A stretch of DNA of 64,000 bases from Hemerocallis citrina. Lineage: Eukaryota > Streptophyta > Magnoliopsida > Asparagales > Asphodelaceae. This document shows, piece by piece, positions 55,818-64,000 of the stretch (position 1 is its first letter; every line of letters starts with the position of its first letter). The notes below the pieces were generated by a model. The model was not told where the DNA came from and ran no database searches. It was given only the letters and a program-made list of their open reading frames with translations. The DNA lies in the NCBI GenBank assembly GCA_017893485.1, contig CM030368.1, positions 108,383,549 to 108,447,548 of the forward strand, given 5' to 3'. Made by a program: the position numbers and the translations under genes.

Positions 55818-57860
55818 TGTAATATCTGGAATTTTCATATAATTAAATATAAAATTTTCATTTGATTTCACGTGTTTTGCATGTGCAAATTAATGTGTAC
55901 ATTTAGCCTTAAAATTATTTTTAATGTCATGAACAAATATTCATTTCTCTTTTAAAAGCATCTTATTAATTATTATAGGGTCCTAGGCCTAATAACTTAA
56001 TCCTATCCCACCCAAAATAAATTAAATTAATTAATTAAAAACCCATAGAATTAGCCCACCTAGCTAGCCCACTAGTTAATTCATTTATTAATTAAACAAC
56101 TTGTATGGTAGACATTGTCATGTAACAAATTAGTATAACAAACTGATGAACAAATAATTATAGATGTGCATGTGGGGGCACGTGCAAGGTGATGAAGAGG
56201 AGAGGCCGGCTATTCATGGGTATGTGGGAAGAGTGGAAAGGTGGTTATGTGCTAATGGGTGGTTTTTCTAATTCCCAAATGCATCTTAGCCATTCATCCA
56301 AACACATCTCAACCCTTCATTTAACCATGAATTGTGTATAAATAGGCCCCTTTGTCATTCTTTATCCTTTACACCCAGATTTTTTTAGAGAGAAGAGAAG
56401 AAATTGTGTAAGAAAAGATTGAGTGTGAGTGTTCTTGGATTAGAGGCCGGCTAGTACAAGGAGAAGAGAAGTCCGGATTTTGCATAGCTTGGAGGAGAAG
56501 GCTCGCGGCTAGGATCAAGGAGAAGGGAAGGCAATCGTGCTTTCAATAGTTTTTCTTTAAGAATTCTCAATTCGTTCTTCAAGAGGTGGGCAATTTCTCT
56601 ACTTCTACTCTAGATATCATGTTAGTAGGCTAAGTTTATGAATATGTTAGAGTAAATAATAAAATTCGCAATGTCATTGCTTAAAGAGACTAGTAGGGGA
56701 AAAGAGAAAATCTTGATGATCAATATAAGAAAATTCGTAGAAATGATTGGAGATTAGTGAATTAAAACCTATCATTGTGCCATATCAATATATTTCATGA
56801 TAGAATATCTATTTTAATGAACCATGCTAATATGATAATTTTGCTTAGTAAATGGCTTGTGTAAATAATTGTGTAAAAAGTAAAATGACTCCATGAATTG
56901 TTGAACTAAATGATTAGTATAGAAAGTTGCAATAGATGTCGAATTTTTATTTACATTGTATGAATAGTTCTACATTCACCATATTGTCGAAATATGTTGC
57001 ATTTGGAACTATAAGAGAAGAATTATTCTCATATAAAGGATGAAAATTGATCTAAGAGAAATATTTGTGTTAGGAATGAAAACTGTGTAAAAACTATGTG
57101 AATAAATGTGGGGAACAAGTAGCTAAATGATTTATTAAGAAAAGAAACTCTAATGTCAGTAAATGCATAAATTGATCATTTCACAAAAGTGATAAAAGGA
57201 ATAATTGTTATTATATTGTTAAAATAGGAATTTTGTAAATTTAAATACATGCACTATACTAAATTTTTGAAAGAAAACATCTTGGAAAAAGAATTAGATT
57301 TTTGATTGGTACAAATTTATTGAGAAATCGAAATTGTACAGAAAGAGTTATAAACAGACCAGTTGAATAATAAAATTCTAACTTATAATTATCACAGAGA
57401 ACAGGTTTGTGAATATTGGTTTTTCAGTGAGGATATAGAGCGCTGTGAACAGTGCAGGAGTCATGCGTTTGAGTCTTGAAGAGGCTCTGTTTTTATTGAA
57501 TTTTTTTTTACCAAATCACTGAAGACCAGTACATAAGACTTTTGAGTCTACCTTTAATCGCCAACCGCTGTTGGGCTTTCTGGTCTTCGGGTACGCTCTG
57601 AGTTGGTCACTGTAGCTAGGCGGAGGTCTTGGGTTCAAAACACGGCAGTCCCTCTTTTAATACTTTTTTTTCCCTGCGTAATTAAGAATTTTAAAGAGCA
57701 TAAAAAATTGGAAAAAAAGTTCTATTATTCCACTAAAATTATTTAAACTTTATAAAAAAATATTTCCACAACATTTTGACATATTTTTTGAGATTTGCAA
57801 GTTATTTTTATATTAAAAACAATGGGATGAAGAACTTGATAATTCTTCTTAAAATATGAC
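55818..57860 (+). mobile_element. Unit H, LTR-like sequence, unclassified
   Basis: Starts TGTAATATCTGGAATTTTC, resembling unit M's terminus. TATA box TATAAATAG at 56337-56345, then a purine-rich leader (AGAGAGAAGAGAAGAAATTG), GAGGCCGGCTAG, a splice-donor-like AAGAGGTGGGCAATTTC at about 56580, and AT-rich sequence to 57410. At 57430-57670 two tRNA-like words are followed by T runs. No coding domain. Could be a long LTR cut off at 57860 by T2, or the promoter and first exon of another repeat. Confidence 0.4.
56337..56345 (+). promoter_or_regulatory. TATA box in unit H
   Basis: TATAAATAG with GC-poor upstream sequence and a purine-rich leader 40-80 bp downstream. Confidence 0.55.
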
Positions 57861-58473
57861 TGTTACCGCTAAATCTGGTGTGTGGGTAAACAGACAGAAT
57901 TTGTGAGTTCGAGGAAAACCTGAATAACAAAACCAAACCTGATCCGCCGGAGATTGATCGTTGACTCCCGCCGTTAACCTGCAAAAAGTGCGAGACACCG
58001 GGGGGATCCCGGCGACGCACCCTCCGACGCTCAAGTCAGTAATCAGGAAGATTATGAAGAGCGTAAATGTGGTAAAAGATTGATTACCTCTCAATGGAGA
58101 TGGATGGGGGGTATTTATAGGCGTCTTTGGGACTGGATTAGGAATGTAATCCTCGTGATTAGATAAGGAATATTCTCCTAGTAATCAGATAAGGAATTGA
58201 ATCCCTAATTCCCAGTGAAAATATAGATGTAAATCAGGGCCGTTGATTAGGATTAATCAGGGACCTTGATTGTATCTTGCTGGACCGGGTGTGCAGCGGG
58301 TTGGAACCCGTACCCAGTTGACGTGGATCCGTTTATGGGTTATTGGGCTTCGAATAAAGACCCAGTTCCCATTTCAGACCCGTTTGTAGGCGAAATTACC
58401 GTTTTACCCCTGAGCTTTAAGATTCGTGTCTGATGTGAACGGTCCCGATTTAATCCTATTTTTAGCCATATCA
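57861..58473 (-). mobile_element. Element T2 3' LTR (Tat-like, minus strand)
   Basis: Minus strand from TGATATGGCTAAAAATAGG (58473) to ATTTAGCGGTAACA (57861), 613 bp. TATA box at 58112-58119. Homologous to both T1 LTRs (shared GTATTTATAG, GACTGACTTGAGCG region, CTTTAAGATTCGTG). The internal region lies to the right, so this is the 3' LTR and the 5' LTR is outside the window. Confidence 0.8.
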
Positions 58474-58487
58474 CGAGCCCCCCACTC
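58474..58487 (-). other. Element T2 polypurine tract
   Basis: Minus-strand GGAGTGGGGGGCTCG ahead of the LTR start, the same as in T1. Confidence 0.85.
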
Positions 58488-58980
58488 CTAAAGACTGAGT
58501 TTGATCAGCCTTTGAGGAGTAGTTTACTGTTCTAATGGCGTACGGGATTTTATCGGTGTTCTTAAGGGAGTTTGGATCTTGTTCGGGGGTGTAACGGTGT
58601 TATTCTTGGCCTGTAAAATACCCAAAAATATCCTCAGAATTTTTTGGATTTTTGGTGATTTTTCCAGATTTTTTTGAATTTTTTATTCATTTTCCGAATT
58701 AAATAATTAATTATCGAAAATATTAAATAATTATTCTAATTAAATAATTATATTTCTCAGAATTTAAAATAATTTTTCTGAATTTATAATTATTTTTAGA
58801 ATTTTTATTTAATTATTATCGATTTTTAAACACTTTTTCGGATTTTTTGAATAATTAAAACAAATAAATAAATAAATAAATAAATTTAATATTACCTGGA
58901 CACGTGGCGCGATCGTGTGCGTTGATCACGATCAGGCGAGCATGCATCGGGAGGAGAAAGAGGAGGCCATTTTTTGGTTT
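58488..58980 (-). other. Element T2 3' UTR, AT-rich part
   Basis: The first 70 bp match T1. The rest is AT-rich (AATTATT words, an (AAAT)n stretch at 58858-58884), then an ACACGTGGCGCGATCG word. No open frame. Confidence 0.6.
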
Positions 58981-61600
58981 AATAGAGTCGGTGCCATGAA
59001 CGCTCGGCAAAGTGGCCGAAGTCCGTGTGGACGCCACGTGGCAGTCAAAGGTGAGCATTGACTTTTTTTTTTTTTTTTTTTTTTTTTGCGCCAGCTTTTT
59101 CTTCTTCTCCTTCTTCGTTCTGTTTCCCTTCTTCTTCTTCTCTTTTTCTCCGCCTTCGACCACGGCGCCTCCGGCTCCTACCCAGCCTCCGACTCCGACT
59201 CCGTCCCCACCCCCGTCCCCGAGGGCGTCAAAGGAGTTTGGTGGCGTCGAAGTGGCAAGGCGAGCTTCGCGAAGTGGAGGGCTCGGTGACGAAGCTTTGA
59301 ATGAACGGAGCTCTGCCAGGGATTCGATGGAGACGGGGCTTCTCTGGGCTTTGACGGGAGCGTGTGGAGTTCGTTCATGGGTTCGGCGTCAAGAATTGAG
59401 CTTGGAGGTGAACTGTGAGCTCTAATGGCGGCGAGCTCGAAGTTCGGAGTTCGTCAAGGGAAGAGCTCGGAGCTCGGAGCTTCCGGAGTGGGAGCTCGGT
59501 TCGATGGCGATGGAGCTCGCGTAGGGAGAGGCGAGCATGATGAAGTGCTCGACATTGACGGTGAAGCTTCGTGAAGGATGGAGTTCGTCGACGCCATGGC
59601 GATGGGGGCTCGCAGGAGAGGAGCTCGATAGTGGCGAGCTCGGCATCGTGAGGGGCCTGTGGAGCTCGAGCTCAGTAATGGGTTCGTAGCTCAGCGCCGG
59701 AGCTGGGAGGCCGGCGAAGATGTGCTTGAAGCTTTTAAGCTCGGCATCACGGCACGGCTTGGTCGCGAACTCGAGCGCGGAGCTCATTAGTGGCAGCGAT
59801 GGGCTCGGAGCTCGCGCCGTGGAAGAGCTCGCCGCAGGAGCTCAGTCGTGGAGAGTTCGGCATGGGAGTTTGCGACGAAGCGGAGTTCGAAGCTTCGGAG
59901 GTTGATGGGTTGGCGAGCTTGGCGATGGGTGCTCGACGCCGTCGGAGGAGCTCGACGTCGCAGCGCTCGTCGGAGCTCAACGTGAGCTCGGTGGAGGACG
60001 AGGTCGGCGAGGGAGCTCGGCACTATGAAGCTTTGGGTTTCTTCATCGCTGTTTTGGCGGGATGATGGGGAAGAAGAGGATGACGTGGCGGTTGGGTTCG
60101 GGTATGGATCCTTAATGGATCCAAACCCTAACTGCCGGCCTGTTTCCCTTCCTCTCTTTTTTTTGTTTTGTGTGTTGTGCAGAGAGCGTTCGGCGGCTGG
60201 TGCCGAACTCAACTGGTGCCGAACTCAAGCCCGTAAAACGGTCGGTGGCAAGAACGCTCGGCAGAGGGTGCCGAAGCTTGAGACTTGTTGATTTTTTAGT
60301 GGTCTTGACTGCCGAACTCAAGCCCGTAATACGGTCGGTGGCAAGAACGCTCGGCGCGGGTGCCGAACTCAAGCCCGTAATACGGTCGGTGTCAAGAATG
60401 CTCGGCAGCTTGTGCCGAACTCAACTGTGCCGAACTCAAGCCCGTAAAATGGTCGGTGTCAAGAACGTTCGGCAGCTGGTGCCGAACGCTCGGAAAAGGT
60501 GGCCGAAGTCCACGTGGGCGACACGTGGCGAAGTCAACGGTATGCGTTGACTTTTTTTTTTCTTTTTTTCTTTTCGCTGTTTCTCGTTTTTCTTCTTCTT
60601 CGTCTCCAAACCGTGCCCCCGTCTCCTTCTCCAAGCCCCCCTCCATGTGCCGTGTGGCTCACGGTCGAGGTGAGCTCCGGAGTTCGATGAAGCTAGGGGC
60701 GCGGCAGTGGAGGCGTGAAGCTCGGCGTGAAGTGGTTCGAAGGTGAAGCTCGTCGACGGTGGTCATCGAATGGAGCTCGGAGCTTCGTCGAGGAAGTGAG
60801 CTCGAGGGAGGAGCTAGCTTCAGCGGAGCTCGTCGGAGCCATGGGGATGGGCGGCGACGGTAGAGCTTCGCGAAGGAGGTAGCGAGTTCGTCGTTGAGGA
60901 GGTTGATGGTCGTGTGGCTTGAGCGTGGAGGTCGGCAAGGTTGGCGTGGCCTCGTTGAAAGTGATGGGTTCGACGAGGTTGGCGTGGCCTCGTTGAAAGT
61001 GATGGGTTCGACGAGGCGAGGCCATGGTGGTGGCGAGTTCGGCCCTGGAGAATTCGAGCTCGACGGAGCTTGGGGGGAATGGAGCTCTCGTGACGAAGTG
61101 GGGTTGAGCTCGCGAGAAGGTGGTCTGCAGTGTCGTGGAGCTCGGAGGTGAGCTCGGCGGCGAAGGCGTTCGGCCATGGCGATGGAGCTCACGAATGACT
61201 GAGCTCGACGACGACGTGGAAGGCGGGTGTTGGGTTCCCCGGTTCGGAGCTTCGCTAGAGGGAGTCGAACTCGGCTATGGGATCGAGCTCAGTGATGGAG
61301 CTTGGCGAAGGAGAAGGCGGTCGGCGAGGTCGACGGAGGATACGAGTGGGTTTGAGCTCGCGAGAAGGTGACGAGCTGTATGGTTTTATACGGTTTTTAC
61401 TTGGGTTTTGGCGCCAAACGTAGGAGGAGAACGAAGGAGGGTGGCATGGCGGTTTGGTTTGGGTTCGGGTCCTCTTAATGGGTCCGCACCCGGCCCCTTG
61501 TGCTCTCCCTTTCTTTTTTTTTTTTGTTGTTTGTGGGTCTTGTGCTGAGAGCGTTCGGCGACTGGTGCCGAACTCAACTGGAGCCGAACTCAAACCCGTA
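58981..61600 (-). repeat. Element T2 3' UTR: two copies of a ~1.4-kb block
   Basis: Copy 1 is about 58995-60240, copy 2 about 60480-61600. Each starts with AGTGGCCGAAGTCC or a close form and a CACGTGG word, then GTTGACTTTTTTT and a CTTCTTCTTCG stretch. A long GAGCTCGG-rich part follows, then GGGTTCGGGT with TTAATGG, and the block ends at a GTTCGGC..TGGTGCCGAAC hairpin. Equivalent right-end points are 1363-1364 bp apart. Open frames here come from the stop-poor GAGCTC composition and do not match between copies. A T25 run lies at 59063-59087. Confidence 0.7.
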
Positions 61601-62310
61601 AAACGGTCGGTGGCAGGAACGCTCGGCAGCTGGTGCCAAACTCAACTGTGCCGAACTCAAGCCCGTAAAACGGTCGGTGGCAAGAACGCTCGGCAGCTGG
61701 TGCCGAGGCTTGAGACTTGAAGATTTTTTGGAGATCTTAACTGCCGAACTCAAGCCCGTAATACGGTCGGTGTCAAGAACGCTCGGCAGCTGGTGCCGAG
61801 GCTTGAGACTTGAAGATTTTTTGGAGATCTTGACTGCCGAACTCAAGCCCGTAATACGGTCGGTGTCAAGAACGCTCGGCAGTTGGTGTCGAACTGGAAT
61901 TTTTCCCATAACAAGGTCGGTTCCACGAACGCTCGGCAGTGGGTGCCGAACTGGAATTTTTCCCTATAACGAGGTCAGTTCCACGAACGCTCGGCAGTGG
62001 ATGCCGAACTGGAATTTTTTCCTATAACGAGGTCGGTGTCACGAACGCTCGGCAGTGAGTGCCGTACTTGATTTTTACCCCGTAACAAGGTCGGTGTCAC
62101 GAACGCTCGGCAGTGAGTGCCGAACTTGATTTTTTCCCCGTAACGAGGTCGGTTCCACGAACGCTCGGCAGTGGGTGCCGAACTTGATTTTTCCCTATAA
62201 CGAGGTCGGTGTCACGAACGCTCGGCAGCTTGTGCCGAGCTTGAATTTTCCCCCGTAACGAGATCGGTTCCGAGAACGCTCGGCAGCTTGTGCCGAACTC
62301 CAATTTTTCA
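60186..62310 (-). repeat. 52-58 bp hairpin-bearing tandem repeat in T2
   Basis: Units of GCTCGGCAG..GGTGCCGAACT, then a spacer with CCCGTAAAACGG or CCCTATAACGAGG, then TCGGT, then CACGAACG. In 61873-62277 the unit starts are 61873, 61930, 61988, 62046, 62104, 62162, 62219 and 62277, a 57-58 bp period. Earlier units (60188-60480, 61550-61800) have a 52-bp or longer form. Each unit holds an inverted repeat CTCGGCA-N5-TGCCGAA. About 17 copies. Confidence 0.85.
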
Positions 62311-62589
62311 CTGCAGAGTTCTTCTTGATGTTCCCGGTGCTACGGAGGTCGGCTCGGGGCGTGCGAACCCTTGTTTCGAAGCTAATTCGAAGATCTACAA
62401 CTTCTCTTTAGGAGTGAGACGAGGATTCACCATCCTTCATGGTCAAAATAGCCCCGCAACATCCTTGTCTTCATGAAGTTGAGGAGTGTTTTGGTCGTGG
62501 GGATTTTGGAAGAGGAGTTCCACCCCTAGGGGCGGAGAAGCTGTGCTGGGAAAACCCTTGTGCCAGGAAGACCCTTGTAAGAGCCGTGA

Positions 62590-63790
62590 GAAGACCCATC
62601 CTTTGAGGTGAGCAAAACGAAGAGCTTGGCTTTAGGAGAGAGCCATTTGGAAGACAAGTTCGAGGAGCAACTCTAGGAGAGAGTTGTGAGCTCCGAACCT
62701 GTTCGAGGAGAGGTCCGTCTGGGAGGCAAGCGGAGTGAAGAGCTCGACTCTGGGAGAGAGCCCTTTGTGAGACGAGTGTAAGGAGCAACTCTAGGAGAAA
62801 GTTGTGGGCTCCGGAACCATTGTGTGGTTAGTTTTAAGGGATGCAGGAGCAGTTTCGAATGGCGAGCTACTTCTAGTCCGCTTAGGAGCGAACTTGCGAA
62901 GTATAATCGAGCCAAGTGTTGGACTCCGGAACCATTGTGTGGTTAGTTTTAAGGGATGCAGGAGCAGTTTCGAATGGCGAGCTACTTCTAGTCCGCTTAG
63001 GAGCGAACTTGCGAAGTAGAATCGAGCCAAGTGTTGGACTCCGATCCATTCAACGGCTGCAGGAGCAATTTCGAACGGCGATCTACTTCCGGCTCGTCTG
63101 TAGGCGAGCCGAGGAAGAAGAGTCGAGCCGAGTGCTGGACTCCGAACCATCGTGTGGTTAGTTTAAGGGATGCAGGAGCAGTTTCGAATGGCGAGCTACT
63201 TCTAGTCCGCTTAGGAGCGAACTTGCAAAGTAGAATCGAGCCAAGTGTTGGACTCCGATCCATTCAACGGCTGCAGGAGCAATTTCGAACGGCGATCTAC
63301 TTCCGGCTCATCTGTAGGCGAGCCGAGGAAGAAGAGTCGAGCCGAGTGCTGGACTCCGGAACCATTGTCAGTTTAAGGGTTATGGGAGCAATTCTGAATG
63401 GCGAACTACCCCTAGCTCGCTTAGGAGTGAACTTGCGGAGTAGAGTCGAACCAAGTGTTGGACTCCGAACCATTCAACAGCTTTGGGAGCAGTTCCGAAT
63501 GGCGAGCTACTTCTAGCTCGCTTGAGAGCGAACTTGCGAAGTAGAATTGAACCAAGTGTTGGACTCCGGAACCATTGTCAGTTTAAGGGTTGTGGGAGCA
63601 ATTCCAAATGGCGAACTACCCCTAGCTCGCTTAGGAGCGAACTTGCGGAGTAGAGTCGAACCAAGTGTTGGACTCCGAACCATTCAACGGCCTTGGGAGC
63701 AGTTCCGAATGGCGAGCTACTTCTAGCTCGCTTGAGAGCGAACTTGCGAAGTAGAATCGAACCAAGTGTTGGACTCCGGAACCATCGGTA
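62590..63790 (-). repeat. 100-117 bp tandem repeat in T2, partly dimeric
   Basis: About ten copies anchored on GTTGGACTCCGGAACCATTG or close forms. After two units with AGCAACTCTAGGAGA (62660, 62780), the copies carry TTTCGAATGGCGAGCTACTT or TTTCGAACGGCGATCTACTT followed by TCCGCTTAGGAGCGAACTTG or TCTGTAGGCGAGCCGAGG. A long and a short version alternate between 62920 and 63350, which makes a dimer of about 215 bp. No frame is conserved across copies. Confidence 0.8.
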
Positions 63791-64000
63791 GAGTTTAGTG
63801 AGTTGTGGGAGGAGCCATGTAGAAGAAGCTAGACTCCGAAATCGCCATTTAACGAGTCGTGACTCGGAGAGATTGAGATGAAGCAAGAGCAACAATTTCC
63901 AATGAAAAAACGTAAAGTTTTATTGAAATAAACTAAGTGGCTGCTTTAATAGGGCGAGCCATTATTACATGCTATTGGCCAGGTTACAAGCATCGGTCTT
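63791..64000 (-). other. Element T2 sequence upstream of the repeats
   Basis: Non-repetitive. On the minus strand CAATAAAACTTTACG (about 63912-63926) could be a polyadenylation-like signal. Whether pol coding sequence ends just to the right cannot be seen, because the window stops. Confidence 0.35.

Noticed and set aside
59012..61400. Many long overlapping open frames on both strands
   Set aside because: The GAGCTCGG-rich sequence lacks stops in several frames at once. Frames do not agree between the two copies of the 1.36-kb block and show no known domain.
1..64000. CRISPR arrays, operons, rRNA, or organelle DNA insertions
   Set aside because: No regularly spaced identical repeats, no rRNA or organelle gene motifs. 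The tandem repeats present are contiguous minisatellites.

Overview
This is nuclear DNA of a seed plant, most likely a flowering plant with a large, repeat-rich genome. I found no bacterial-style genes, rRNA or tRNA genes, CRISPR arrays or convincing host protein-coding gene. Almost all of it can be read as nested, decayed LTR retrotransposons plus two Helitrons and a cluster of terminal-repeat retrotransposons in miniature (TRIMs). The species cannot be told from the sequence. Element names below (A to H, M, N, T1, T2, TRIM-1, TRIM-2, Hel-1, Hel-2) are local labels.

Layout. 1-2550: the 3' end of a long chromovirus-type LTR (A) and an integrase fragment. 2551-7285: a second LTR of the same family, split by a minus-oriented, minisatellite-bearing insertion (M). 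7286-15865: element B, a Ty3/gypsy element with 5' LTR, primer site, gag, protease, integrase, chromodomain, polypurine tract and 3' LTR, whose reverse transcriptase has been deleted. 15866-18870: unclassified sequence and a minus-oriented LTR-like unit (N). 18871-24493: TRIM-1, a minus-strand Tat-like non-autonomous element (T1) with about 200-bp tandem repeats, and TRIM-2, an LTR-internal-LTR-internal-LTR array. 24494-32694: element F on the minus strand, its LTR split by a 3.5-kb solo LTR (E, with a perfect 5-bp target duplication) and by Helitron Hel-1. 32695-44741: element C, the most complete chromovirus, with gag to chromodomain recognisable but many breaks. 44742-55575: element D, LTRs of about 4 kb around a non-coding internal region that resembles F. 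55576-57860: fragment G and LTR-like unit H. 57861-64000: a second minus-strand Tat-like element (T2), with its 3' LTR, polypurine tract and 5.5 kb of tandem repeats.

How the parts relate. B and C look like Tekay/Del-type chromoviruses, with initiator-Met primer sites and a C-terminal chromodomain. They share two short intron-like interruptions at the same protein positions, one inside gag and one at the gag/protease border. D and F look like a non-autonomous partner family using related LTRs and primer site. The long LTRs (3.5-4 kb) have a C-rich leader, a conserved AAGGCAAGT splice-donor-like site, about 2 kb of AT-rich sequence, a conserved pyrimidine-AG acceptor-like site and a short conserved block, as if each LTR carried a leader intron. 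The TRIM LTRs carry a plant snRNA-type promoter (upstream sequence element plus TATA). Both Tat-like elements have expanded tandem repeats ahead of the 3' LTR; in T2 a 58-bp unit repeatedly encodes the same small hairpin.

Limits: all similarity statements are by eye, junctions without recognisable termini are good to roughly 10-50 bp, and no database or alignment was run.
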